NCBI RefSeq assembly: GCF_017876795.1 | Contig: NZ_JAGIOR010000001.1 | Location: 3,560,501 to 3,624,500 of the forward strand | Source of the DNA: Rhizobium leguminosarum | GTDB lineage: Bacteria > Pseudomonadota > Alphaproteobacteria > Rhizobiales > Rhizobiaceae | DNA length: 64,000 nt | Direction of reading: 5' to 3' | Part shown: positions 45,998 through 54,479 of the stretch, in pieces | How positions within the stretch are numbered: the stretch's first letter is position 1 | Layout of the letters: every line of letters begins with the position of its first letter | Program-made: the position numbers and the translations under genes | The notes under the pieces: generated by a model | Seen by the model: only the letters and a program-made list of their open reading frames with translations | The model's database searches: none | Told to the model about the DNA's origin: nothing

Positions 45998-47830
45998 TTA
46001 GAAAATGATGGCCCAGGCGCAGAGGATTGCGAGCGAGACCAGAAGGGCGAGCAGATAGGGAACCACCGCCCGGAAGAGTTCCGAGGCGGGAATGCGGGTG
46101 ACGCCGCTGACGACGAAGATCAGCATGCCGAGCGGCGGCGTCAGCCCGTGGATCATCAGGTTGACCACGATGATCACGCCGAACTGGATGGGATCGATGC
46201 CGGCGGCAACCGCTGCCGGCAGCAGGATCGGGCCGAAGAGCAGGATCGCGGCGCCGATGTCGAGAACGAGACCGACGACCAGCAAAATGACGTTCGACAA
46301 AAGGATGACTGCAAGCGCGCTGCCGCCGAGCGCCATCGTCAGATGCGAGATCAGCGAAGACACGTCATCGACCGCCAGCAGGAAGGCGAAGGGGCCGGCC
46401 GTGCCGATCAGCAGACCGATCGCCGCCGCTTCGACCGCCGCCTGGCGGAAGGCGGCATAGAGCGACGGGATGCCGAGCCGCGCGCCGATGCCGAGCAGCA
46501 GCGTGTAAAAGGCGGCGAGTGCTGCCGCCTCTGTGGTGGTGACGATGCCGATACGGATGCCGACGACGACGATGACGCCGAGGCCGAGGCCGAAGGCCGG
46601 GATCGCCTGGACCGCCGACTGCCAGCGCTGTCTCGCGGTTGCGCGCGGCAGCGGCACCTGTTGCCTGACCGTCAGGTGAATGGCGACCGCCAGGCATATG
46701 GCCATCAGGCCGCCGGCAAAGAAGCCGCCGACGAGCAGTGCGCCGACGGAAAGATTGGTCGCCGAGGCAAGGATCAGAAATGCGATCGACGGCGGGATGA
46801 TGTTGTCGAGAACCGATGTCGAGGCGATGATCGCCGCCGCCTGGGCCGGCCGATAGCCGTGCTTGACCAGTTCGGGCTGGAAGGTCGACGCGCCGAAAGC
46901 GGCATTTGCGACCGAGGAGCCGGAAGCGCCGGAAAAGAGAACACTGGTCAAAAGCGTCGTCTGCGCCAGTCCGGCCCGACGATGACCAACCATGGCGGCT
47001 GCAAAGCGGACGAGCTGATTGGCGACGCCCGAAGCCGTCAGCAGGCCGCCGACGAGCAGAAAGAAGGGAATGGCGAGCAGCAGGAATTTCGATATGCCGG
47101 TGACGGTCGAAGAAACGATCGCCGCTTCCGGCAGGCTGCTGCCGAAGGCAATGGCAACATAGGCCGCGGCGAGAAAGGCGTGCGGCAGCGGCGCGGCGAG
47201 CAGGAGACCGATCGCCGCGATCAACCCGAGGAAGATGCTCGGCGGCCAGTCGAGATCAAGTGAGATATGCGGAATGCCGGCATAGAGCGCGACGCCCAGC
47301 GCAAGCGAAAGCGTAACCGGTAGGACCTTGCCGTCGGCGATACGCTGCAGAAGCAACACGACGAGGATCAGCGCGCCGCCGGCGCCGAGGAAGCCGAAGC
47401 GGATCCATTCCGGCAGGCCGAGCGTCGGCGAAATACCGCCGAGCATCGTCATGATCTCGCTGCCGCCGAAACTCAAGATCAACGCCGAAAGCACGGTGAA
47501 GATATCGGCGCCGATCCGCGTGACCTTCTGCAGGCTTTCCGGCAGCATCCTGACGAAAACGTCGAGGCGCATGGCAAGCGCGCTGTTGAGGCTGAGCGGC
47601 GCGCCGAGCGCGATCAGTGCCACATGCAGCCAGATGCCGAGATCCTCGGCACCGATGAAGCCGGTGCCAAAGAAATAACGCAGGCAGACCGTGGCGAGCA
47701 CCATGAACAGCAACACGGCGAGAACGAATGCCGCGGCAATGCCGAGGATCGCTTCAACAGCCCGCAGCGCCCGCGCCGCAAGCCCATCGTCCCCGGCCCG
47801 TCCGATCGGATGAACTTCACTGGTGGCCAA
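45998..47830 (-). CDS. TRAP transporter fused permease (DctQ-DctM)
   Basis: 610 residues, start TTG at 47830 (AAGG-like site upstream). The first about 165 residues have four TM helices with FGTGFIGAEDLGIWLHVALI, the small DctQ subunit. The rest, from about 195, is a DctM large subunit with SSVANAAFGASTFQPELVKH and ASTSVLDNIIPPSIAFLILA and more than ten TM helices. Natural DctQM fusions are known. Together with DctP downstream it forms a sodium-driven uptake system. A perfect palindrome lies 20 bp before the start. Confidence 0.92.
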   Translation of the reverse strand: MATSEVHPIGRAGDDGLAARALRAVEAILGIAAAFVLAVLLFMVLATVCLRYFFGTGFIGAEDLGIWLHVALIALGAPLSLNSALAMRLDVFVRMLPESLQKVTRIGADIFTVLSALILSFGGSEIMTMLGGISPTLGLPEWIRFGFLGAGGALILVVLLLQRIADGKVLPVTLSLALGVALYAGIPHISLDLDWPPSIFLGLIAAIGLLLAAPLPHAFLAAAYVAIAFGSSLPEAAIVSSTVTGISKFLLLAIPFFLLVGGLLTASGVANQLVRFAAAMVGHRRAGLAQTTLLTSVLFSGASGSSVANAAFGASTFQPELVKHGYRPAQAAAIIASTSVLDNIIPPSIAFLILASATNLSVGALLVGGFFAGGLMAICLAVAIHLTVRQQVPLPRATARQRWQSAVQAIPAFGLGLGVIVVVGIRIGIVTTTEAAALAAFYTLLLGIGARLGIPSLYAAFRQAAVEAAAIGLLIGTAGPFAFLLAVDDVSSLISHLTMALGGSALAVILLSNVILLVVGLVLDIGAAILLFGPILLPAAVAAGIDPIQFGVIIVVNLMIHGLTPPLGMLIFVVSGVTRIPASELFRAVVPYLLALLVSLAILCAWAIIF

Positions 47831-47849
47831 TAAACCTACCTTCTGCCCA

Positions 47850-47873
47850 GAGGATCAGGCACTCCTGATCCTC
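47850..47873. promoter_or_regulatory. Perfect palindrome upstream of the TRAP operon
   Basis: GAGGATCAGG-CACT-CCTGATCCTC, ten perfect base pairs with a four-base spacer, ending 20 bp before the TTG start of dctQM. Position suggests an operator for an unlinked regulator, or a leader hairpin. No regulator gene is adjacent to the operon. Confidence 0.5.
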
Positions 47874-48087
47874 AAAAAGATCGCGGTCGAAGAGCGTCAC
47901 GCCTTTTCGCCGAAACGGAGCGCTTCCTCAAGCGGCAACGGGCCAGAAAAATTGAGCTATCGACATCGGCCTCTCGAATGAATCAGCCCGAAAGTGCGGC
48001 ATTTGATTGTTTTTTAGGCATTGACGCTGGTGCACATTTTTCAGGCGACACCTTGCCAAAATTGCTGCAGCGCGTCATAATTGAACA

Positions 48088-48675
48088 ATGACGCATCTCG
48101 ATCTGACAATTCTGGTGATCGACGAAAATGCCATACGCGCCTCCATCATCGAAGAAGGGCTGCGCGAGGCAGGGCATGCGCGCGTCACCGTAGTGCATGA
48201 GGTCAACGGCATCGCGCGAATCATCGAAACGCTGACGCCCGACGTGATCATCATCGATATCGAAAATCCCAACCGCGATATGATGGAGCATCTGTTCCAG
48301 CTGACGCGCACGGTCAGCCGGCCGATCGCCATGTTCGTCGATCGCTCCGACACGGCCTCGATCGAAGCTGCGGTCGATGCCGGCGTCTCGGCCTATATCG
48401 TCGACGGATTGAAGAAGGAACGCGTCAAGCCGATCCTCGACATGGCCGTCAGCCGCTTCAATGCCTTCAGCCGGCTGCGGCGCGAGCTCGCCGATGCCCG
48501 CTCAGCGCTGGAGGAACGCAAGCTCATCGAGCGCGCCAAGGGCATATTGATGAAGATGCGCGGACTGTCCGAGGAAGAGGCGTTCGCCCTGTTGCGCCAG
48601 ACAGCGATGAACGAAAAGAAGAAGATGTCGGAAATCGCCCAGAGCGTCGTCACCGCCGCAGGGCTGTTGATGTAA
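48088..48675 (+). CDS. nasT: Nitrate regulator NasT (receiver-like + ANTAR RNA-binding antiterminator)
   Basis: 195 residues. The N-terminal receiver-like domain has VIDENAIRASIIEEGL and VIIIDIENPNRDM with the Asp at about residue 54. The C-terminal ANTAR domain is IERAKGILMKMRGLSEEEAF then ALLRQTAMNEKKKMSEIAQ. ANTAR proteins bind paired hexaloop RNA hairpins and prevent termination. A matching RNA leader stands upstream of narK (50181-50376). In the known NasS-NasT systems, NasS holds NasT without nitrate. nasS follows 35 bp downstream. Confidence 0.95.
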   Translation: MTHLDLTILVIDENAIRASIIEEGLREAGHARVTVVHEVNGIARIIETLTPDVIIIDIENPNRDMMEHLFQLTRTVSRPIAMFVDRSDTASIEAAVDAGVSAYIVDGLKKERVKPILDMAVSRFNAFSRLRRELADARSALEERKLIERAKGILMKMRGLSEEEAFALLRQTAMNEKKKMSEIAQSVVTAAGLLM

Positions 48676-48710
48676 ATGGCCGACGTTCGTGAATTTCCGG
48701 AGGAACCGGA

Positions 48711-49994
48711 GTGGATATGATGACGAAGGCGACGAATTTTAGCGGCGGGCTGCCCTCGCCCGTGCGCGTGAACAACGAAGGGCCGAAAATCGTTCGGGCC
48801 GGCTTCATTCCGCTCGTCGACGCATCGGTGCTGATTGCGGCGGCAGAATTCGGCTTCGCGCAGAAGGAAGGCCTGACGCTCGATCTCGTCAAGGACGTCT
48901 CCTGGGCGAATGTCCGCGACCGCCTGGCATTCCGCCAGTTCGATATCGCCCACATGCTGTCGCCGATGCCGGTCGCCTCTATGCTTGGTCTCGGCTCCAA
49001 TCCCTCGCCGACGATCACGCCGTTTTCTCTGGGACGCGGCGGCAACGCGATCACGCTGTCGACGCGGCTTTTCGACAGGATGCGGGATGACGCGGGATTG
49101 CCGGAAACGGCAAATGCGCTCGACAATGCGCAAGCTTTGGCGAAGACACTGGCGGCGATGAAGGCGCGCGGCGAGCCGCTGCCGACCTTCGGGGTCACTT
49201 ATCCCTTTTCCTCCCACAATTACGAATTCCGCTACTGGCTGGCGGCCGGCGGCATCGATCCCGACACGGACGTTAAGCTCGTCGTCGTGCCGCCGCCACT
49301 CACCTCGGACGCACTTGCAGCCGGCGCGATCGACGGTTTCTGTGTCGGCGCGCCATGGAATATGGTCGCCTCGGAGCGCGGCCTCGGCCGCATCGTCGCC
49401 GCCAAACAGGATATCTGGCCGTCGGCTCCGGAAAAGGTGATCGGCATGCGGCCGGACTGGGCGGAAAGCCATCCGGAAACCGTTTCCCGGCTGATCGTGG
49501 CGCTCGACGCCGCAGCCCGCTGGTGCGACCGGCCGGACAATCATGATGCGCTGGCGGCAGCTCTTGCCGATTCCCGCTATATAGCCGCCCCCGTCGAGAT
49601 CATTCGCCGTGTTCTCGCCGGCGAATTCAGCCTCGATGCCAAGGGCAACCGCCGCGTCATTGCCGACTATTTCATGTTCCATTCCGGCTTCGCCAACTAT
49701 CCCCGGCCAAGCCATGCTCTATGGATCTACAGCCAGATGATCCGTTGGGGACAGGCCGAGGCCAGCCTCAACAGCGCAAGGGCCGCCGCATCCGCCTATC
49801 GCCCGGATCTTTATCGCAGAGCTCTCGGCGACGGCAACGCACCCGATGACGCCGATATCCGCATCGAAGGCAATGACGAAGGCGACCGCTTTATGGACGA
49901 CCACGTCTTCGATCCGGCGCAATTGCCGGACTATGTCGCGGGCTTCGCCGTCAGGAGCGCCCGGCCCTTCGCTTCCCACAGTGATGAGACCTGA
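48711..49994 (+). CDS. nasS: Nitrate sensor NasS (NrtA/CmpA-like, no signal peptide)
   Basis: 427 residues from GTG at 48711 (GGAGG seven bases before); ATG at 48717 is an equal alternative with GGAG upstream. The sequence is that of the nitrate-binding NrtA family (VRAGFIPLVDASVLIAAAEF, RFWLAAGGI-like FRYWLAAGGIDPDTDVKLVV, AIDGFCVGAPWNMVASERG), but there is no signal peptide or lipobox, so it is a cytoplasmic sensor that sequesters NasT. Position directly behind nasT supports this. No ABC transporter genes follow. Confidence 0.93.
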   Translation: MDMMTKATNFSGGLPSPVRVNNEGPKIVRAGFIPLVDASVLIAAAEFGFAQKEGLTLDLVKDVSWANVRDRLAFRQFDIAHMLSPMPVASMLGLGSNPSPTITPFSLGRGGNAITLSTRLFDRMRDDAGLPETANALDNAQALAKTLAAMKARGEPLPTFGVTYPFSSHNYEFRYWLAAGGIDPDTDVKLVVVPPPLTSDALAAGAIDGFCVGAPWNMVASERGLGRIVAAKQDIWPSAPEKVIGMRPDWAESHPETVSRLIVALDAAARWCDRPDNHDALAAALADSRYIAAPVEIIRRVLAGEFSLDAKGNRRVIADYFMFHSGFANYPRPSHALWIYSQMIRWGQAEASLNSARAAASAYRPDLYRRALGDGNAPDDADIRIEGNDEGDRFMDDHVFDPAQLPDYVAGFAVRSARPFASHSDET

Positions 49995-50154
49995 TCGACA
50001 GGCCGGCCTGCACAAAACGCCAGCAAGGATCTCCGTCCGCCCCACCGCAACGCACAAAAAATTTGCACGATTTTTAGCAGCCCCAAAAACAAGCAGACGA
50101 CAGACTTTTAAAAATACTGTTTTTATTCAGTGCCTTGATATGAAATCAGCAAAC

Positions 50155-50170
50155 TGGCACACCGCTTGCA
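50155..50170 (+). promoter_or_regulatory. Sigma-54 promoter of the narK-nirBD-nasA operon
   Basis: TGGCACACCGCTTGCA: exact -24/-12 consensus TGGCAC-N5-TTGCA. Predicted start of RNA is about 50180. Sigma-54 use fits control by NtrC under nitrogen limitation. A/T-rich DNA at 50050-50130 upstream could be a bending or activator region; I found no clear NtrC palindrome. Confidence 0.9.
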
Positions 50171-50180
50171 GGGCTATTAA

Positions 50181-50307
50181 CGCACAGATCAACGACGATC
50201 AGCGGAGTGAGCGCGGATTAGGCGCTCGCACAAGACAGAGACATTGCGCTTCAGATTGAAGACGTAGGTCTTACTGACATGAATTTCGGCGTCCAACGAC
50301 GGGCGCC
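50181..50307 (+). ncRNA. ANTAR-type leader RNA with two hexaloop hairpins (NasT target)
   Basis: Hairpin 1: GATC-[AACGAC]-GATC at 50187-50200, with CGC/GCG pairing possible below. Hairpin 2: GGCGTCC-[AACGAC]-GGGCGCC at 50288-50307 (seven pairs, one G-U). Both loops are six bases, identical, with A at loop position 1 and G at position 4, the known ANTAR recognition pattern. The spacing between the hairpins (about 87 bases) is longer than in most described examples. A terminator follows 10 bases after hairpin 2. Bases 50197-50205 are fully complementary to the 5' arm of that terminator. Confidence 0.8.
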
Positions 50308-50317
50308 ACCAGCAAAG

Positions 50318-50376
50318 CCGCTGATCAGGATACTTCGCGCACCTCGTGTATGCGCGGCCTGGCCAGCGGTTTTTTT
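50318..50376 (+). terminator. Leader terminator before narK (attenuator)
   Basis: Arms CCGCTGATCAGG (50318-50329) and CCTGGCCAGCGG (50358-50369) with one mismatch and one wobble, an inner stem CGCGCA/TGCGCG, then seven T (50370-50376). It would stop transcription before narK unless NasT acts. It lies 53 bp before the narK ATG. Confidence 0.88.
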
Positions 50377-50429
50377 GTTTTAACCCCCAGCAATGGATCG
50401 GCACGACCTCGTCGGGCCACGGAGAAGCC

Positions 50430-51671
50430 ATGTCTGTCATTGAGAAAGCAGAGCCTATGTCCGCCGGCGAACCAGCCAAAGCGTTGTGGATCTCCACAGC
50501 CGCCTTCACCCTCTGTTTCGCCGTCTGGACGATTTTTGCGATCATCGGCATCCGCATCAAGCAGGACCTCGGCCTGAACGAGGCGGAGTTCGGATTGCTG
50601 GTCGGCACCCCGGTCCTCACCGGCTCGCTCGTGCGCATCGTCCTCGGCATCTGGACAGGGCGTTACGGCGGCCGTCTCGTTTACACGATCACCATGCTGG
50701 CCGCCGCATTGGCGACATTCCTGCTCTCCTACGCCCAGACTTATACGCAGATGCTGATCGCCGGTCTCGGCGTCGGGCTTGCCGGCGGCTCCTTCGCGGT
50801 CGGTGTCGCCTATGTCTCGCCCTTCTTCCCGGCGGAAAAGCAGGGAACGGCGCTCGGCATCTTCGGCGCCGGCAATGTCGGCGCGGCCGTGACCAAATTC
50901 GCCGCCCCCTTCGTATTGCTGGCATGGGGCTGGCAGGCGGTTGCGGAGATCTGGGCCGTCTGTCTGGCGTTGATGGCAATCGTCTTCTGGTTCACCACCA
51001 CCGATGACCCGGCCTTCCGTCTTCGCCGCGAGCGCCGCGTCGCCTCCAAGAGTCTGGCTCAGGAATTCGCGCCGCTGCAGAACGTTCAGGTCTGGCGTTT
51101 CTCGCTCTACTATTTCTTCGCCTTCGGAGGCTTCGTCGCCCTGTCATTGTGGCTGCCGCGCTACCTGGTCGGCGTCTACGGCTTCAACCTGGAAACTGCC
51201 GGCATGATCGCGGCCTGCTACTCGATCCCGGGCAGCATCTTCCGCGCCTTTGGCGGCGTGCTGTCGGACAAGAAGGGCGCACGCAGCGTCATGTATACGA
51301 TGCTGGCCGTGTCGGCCGTGGCCACCCTCATTCTGTCCCTGCCGGCTGCTACGATTACGCCTGTCGTCTTCATCGTCGTCATCTTCGTGCTTGGCTTCTT
51401 CATGAGCCTCGGCAAGGCTGCCGTCTACAAGCACATTCCCGCCTACTATCCCGAAAGCGTCGGCGCAGTCGGCGGCATCGTCGGGATGATGGGTGGTCTT
51501 GGCGGCTTCATCCTGCCGATTGCCTTCGGCCTGCTCAAGGACATGACCGGCCTTTGGTCCAGCTGTTTCCTGCTGCTCTTTGCGATTGTCGTCGCCTCTC
51601 TCATCTGGATGCACCTGTCCGTAAAGCAACTGTCGCGCCAAGGGCACTCGGCGCCCGTGGCTGCAACCTGA
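50430..51671 (+). CDS. narK: Nitrate/nitrite MFS transporter NarK type
   Basis: 413 residues from ATG at 50430 with GGAG before it; longer in-frame extensions run back into the terminator and are not real. Twelve TM helices. Signatures: GIRIKQDLGLNEAEFGLLVG, GVAYVSPFFPAEKQGTALGI with GAGNVGAAVTKFAAP (nitrate signature GxGNxGxA), and the second one VGAVGGIVGMMGGLGGFILP. It imports nitrate for assimilation. First gene of the operon with nirB, nirD and nasA. Confidence 0.95.
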   Translation: MSVIEKAEPMSAGEPAKALWISTAAFTLCFAVWTIFAIIGIRIKQDLGLNEAEFGLLVGTPVLTGSLVRIVLGIWTGRYGGRLVYTITMLAAALATFLLSYAQTYTQMLIAGLGVGLAGGSFAVGVAYVSPFFPAEKQGTALGIFGAGNVGAAVTKFAAPFVLLAWGWQAVAEIWAVCLALMAIVFWFTTTDDPAFRLRRERRVASKSLAQEFAPLQNVQVWRFSLYYFFAFGGFVALSLWLPRYLVGVYGFNLETAGMIAACYSIPGSIFRAFGGVLSDKKGARSVMYTMLAVSAVATLILSLPAATITPVVFIVVIFVLGFFMSLGKAAVYKHIPAYYPESVGAVGGIVGMMGGLGGFILPIAFGLLKDMTGLWSSCFLLLFAIVVASLIWMHLSVKQLSRQGHSAPVAAT

Positions 51672-51688
51672 TCTAAGGACTTGGAAAT

Positions 51689-54139
51689 ATGACCGAAAAA
51701 CTTGTCATCATCGGTAATGGCATGGCGCCCGGGCGCATGCTGGAGCACCTCTTCGAACAGGCGCCCGGACGCTATGAAGTTACGATCTTCAATGCCGAGC
51801 CGCGCGTCAATTACGACCGCATCATGCTGTCTCCGGTTCTCTCCGGAGAGAAAGACTACGAGCAGATCATCATTCACGGTGACGGCTGGTACATCAAGCA
51901 CGGCATCATGCTCTACAAAGGCCACAAGATCGTCAACATCGATCGCGTCGCCAAGACCGTCACCTCCGACCACGGCGTCACCGAAAGCTATGATAAGCTG
52001 GTGATCGCAACCGGTTCGGTGCCCTTCATCATCCCGGTCCCCGGCAAGGATCTTCGCGGCGTCATCACCTATCGCGATCTGGACGACGTGCAGGCGATGC
52101 TGCTTGCCGCTCAGTCGCGCGAAAAGGCTGTTGTCATCGGCGGCGGTCTGCTCGGCCTGGAAGCGGCGGCCGGTCTTGCCCAGCGCGGCATGGACGTCAC
52201 CGTGCTGCACGTCATGCCGACGCTGATGGAGCGCCAGCTCGACCCCGCCGCCGGCTATCTGCTGCAGAAGGCGGTCGAAGAACGTGGCATCAAGGTCATC
52301 TGCAAGGCCAATACCAAGGCGATCGTCGGCAACGGCAAGGTCGAGGGCATCGAGCTTGACGACGGCCGCATCATCCCGGCAACCCTGGTGGTGATGGCTG
52401 TCGGCATTCGTCCGAGTGTAGGCCTGGCGAAGGACGCCGGCCTTGCGGTCAATCGCGGTATCGTCGTCGATGCCGGCATGCAGACCTCGGACGGCAATAT
52501 TCTTGCGCTTGGCGAATGTGCCGAGGTGGGCGGCATGGTCTACGGCCTGGTTGCGCCGCTTTATGAAATGGCCCGGATTGCCGCAGCGCATCTCTCGGGC
52601 GACCGTTCGCCGGCTTTCGTGCATGCGGACACACCGACCAAACTCAAGGTCACCGGCATCGAACTCTACTCCCTCGGCGACTTCGCCGACGGCGACGACC
52701 GCGAGGAGATCGTGCTCCGCGATGCCAGCGCCGGCGTCTACAAGCGCCTGGTGCTGAAGGACAACAAGATCATCGGCACCGTGCTTTACGGCGAGATCGC
52801 CGACGGCGCCTGGTTCAACGACCTGAAGAAAAAAGCGACCGATATTTCGGAGATGCGCGAGACGCTGATCTTCGGACAGGCCTATCAGGGAGGGTCGCCG
52901 CTGGACCCTATGGCGGCCGTTGCAGCCTTGCCGGATGACGCGGAGATCTGTGGCTGCAACGGCGTATGTAAGGGAAAGATCACCTCGACGATTTCAGGCA
53001 AAGGGCTGACGTCACTCGACGACGTGCGGGCCCATACGAAGGCATCCGCCTCGTGCGGCTCCTGTACCGGCCTCGTCGAACAACTCATGGCGCTGACGCT
53101 CGGCGACAGCTACAACCCGGCTGCCGTGCAGCCGATGTGCACCTGCACCGAACTCGGCCATGACGACGTCCGCCGGCTGATCAAGGCGAAGGGGCTGAAG
53201 AGCATCCCGGCCGTCATGCAGGAATTGGAATGGAAGACCTCCTGCGGCTGCGCCAAATGCCGGCCGGCACTCAACTATTACCTGGTCAGCGACTGGCCGG
53301 ACGAATATGCCGACGACTACCAGTCGCGTTTCATCAATGAGCGCGTGCATGCCAATATCCAGAAGGACGGCACCTACTCCGTCGTTCCGCGCATGTGGGG
53401 TGGCGTCACCAATTCGAACGAGCTGCGCGCCATTGCCGATGTCGTCGACAAATTCGAGATCCCGATGGTGAAGATGACCGGCGGCCAGCGCATCGACCTG
53501 CTCGGTATCGAGAAGGAGGACCTGCCCGCCGTCTGGGCCGATCTCGGCAAGGCCGGTTTCGTTTCCGGCCAGGCCTATGCCAAGGGTCTGCGCACCGTGA
53601 AGACCTGCGTCGGCTCGGACTGGTGTCGCTTCGGCACCCAGGATTCCACCGGTCTCGGCATTCGCATCGAGAAATTCATGTGGGGCTCCTGGACGCCGGC
53701 CAAGCTGAAATTGGCCGTGTCCGGCTGCCCGCGCAACTGCGCCGAAGCAACCTGCAAGGATATCGGCGTGATCTGCGTCGATTCCGGTTTCGAGATCCAT
53801 TTCGCCGGTGCCGCCGGTCTCGACATCAAGGGTACGGAGGTCCTTGGGCTCGTGCGGACCGAGGACGAGGCGCTGGAGCATATCGTGGCGCTGACGCAAA
53901 TGTACCGCGAGCAGGCCCGTTACCTCGAGCGCATTTACAAGTGGGCCAAGCGCGTCGGCCTGGAGGAAATCCGCCGTCAGATCATGGGCGATGCCGAAAA
54001 GCGCAAAGCCTATTACGAACGCTTCGTCTTCAGCCAAAAATTTGCCCAGGTCGACCCCTGGTCGGAGCGCGTTTCCGGCAAGGACAAGCATGAGTTCAAG
54101 CCGATGGCGACGATCGGCTATCCGCAGGCTGCGGAGTAA
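51689..54139 (+). CDS. nirB: Assimilatory nitrite reductase [NAD(P)H], large subunit
   Basis: 816 residues. N-terminal FAD/NAD-binding reductase (MTEKLVIIGNGMAPGRMLEH and VVIGGGLLGLEAAAGLAQRG), a BFD-like [2Fe-2S] region with CGCNGVCKGK at about residue 415 and CGSCTGLVEQ, then the sirohaem/[4Fe-4S] part with TCVGSDWCRFGTQDSTGL and SGCPRNCAEATCKDIG holding the four cluster cysteines. It reduces nitrite to ammonium. It lies 17 bp after narK. Confidence 0.97.
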   Translation: MTEKLVIIGNGMAPGRMLEHLFEQAPGRYEVTIFNAEPRVNYDRIMLSPVLSGEKDYEQIIIHGDGWYIKHGIMLYKGHKIVNIDRVAKTVTSDHGVTESYDKLVIATGSVPFIIPVPGKDLRGVITYRDLDDVQAMLLAAQSREKAVVIGGGLLGLEAAAGLAQRGMDVTVLHVMPTLMERQLDPAAGYLLQKAVEERGIKVICKANTKAIVGNGKVEGIELDDGRIIPATLVVMAVGIRPSVGLAKDAGLAVNRGIVVDAGMQTSDGNILALGECAEVGGMVYGLVAPLYEMARIAAAHLSGDRSPAFVHADTPTKLKVTGIELYSLGDFADGDDREEIVLRDASAGVYKRLVLKDNKIIGTVLYGEIADGAWFNDLKKKATDISEMRETLIFGQAYQGGSPLDPMAAVAALPDDAEICGCNGVCKGKITSTISGKGLTSLDDVRAHTKASASCGSCTGLVEQLMALTLGDSYNPAAVQPMCTCTELGHDDVRRLIKAKGLKSIPAVMQELEWKTSCGCAKCRPALNYYLVSDWPDEYADDYQSRFINERVHANIQKDGTYSVVPRMWGGVTNSNELRAIADVVDKFEIPMVKMTGGQRIDLLGIEKEDLPAVWADLGKAGFVSGQAYAKGLRTVKTCVGSDWCRFGTQDSTGLGIRIEKFMWGSWTPAKLKLAVSGCPRNCAEATCKDIGVICVDSGFEIHFAGAAGLDIKGTEVLGLVRTEDEALEHIVALTQMYREQARYLERIYKWAKRVGLEEIRRQIMGDAEKRKAYYERFVFSQKFAQVDPWSERVSGKDKHEFKPMATIGYPQAAE

Positions 54140-54149
54140 GGAGATGGAC

Positions 54150-54479
54150 ATGAACTGGATCGCAATCGGCGACATCTCCGACATCCCGTTGCGCGGGGCG
54201 CGTTGCGTAAAGACGCCGCAGGGCAAGATCGCCGTCTTCCGCACCGCCGAAAACGAGGTCTTCGCCATCGAGGATCATTGCCCGCATAAGGGCGGGCCGC
54301 TGTCTCAGGGCATCGTTCACGGCAAAGCCGTCACCTGCCCGCTGCACAACTGGGTGATCTCGCTGGAAACCGGCAAGGCGCTCGGCGCCGACCAGGGCGA
54401 GGTCCGGACGATACAGGTGCTGAACGAAGACGGCAGACTGTTCATTGCCCTGGAAAGCCTGATGATGGCGGCGGAATAG
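54150..54479 (+). CDS. nirD: Nitrite reductase small subunit (Rieske-type)
   Basis: 109 residues from ATG at 54150. The AAGGAG at 54138-54143 touches an earlier in-frame ATG at 54144 with no spacing but is six bases from the one chosen. The Rieske ligands are in EDHCPHKGGPLSQG (CxH) and TCPLHNWVISLETG (CxxH). It pairs with NirB. Its stop is immediately followed by the nasA ATG. Confidence 0.95.
   Translation: MNWIAIGDISDIPLRGARCVKTPQGKIAVFRTAENEVFAIEDHCPHKGGPLSQGIVHGKAVTCPLHNWVISLETGKALGADQGEVRTIQVLNEDGRLFIALESLMMAAE

Noticed and set aside
46148..47263. A 371-codon open frame antisense to the TRAP permease, very rich in Asp, Arg and Gln
   Set aside because: It is a mirror of Val/Ala/Leu-rich membrane helices; the composition is unnatural and no start signal is seen.
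50050..50090. NtrC binding site in the A/T-rich DNA upstream of the sigma-54 promoter
   Set aside because: GCAC motifs occur but as direct and not inverted repeats, so the GCAC-N-GTGC pattern is not met.
54144..54149. nirD start at the first ATG (54144)
   Set aside because: The Shine-Dalgarno AAGGAG directly abuts this ATG; the second ATG at 54150 has a normal six-base spacing.
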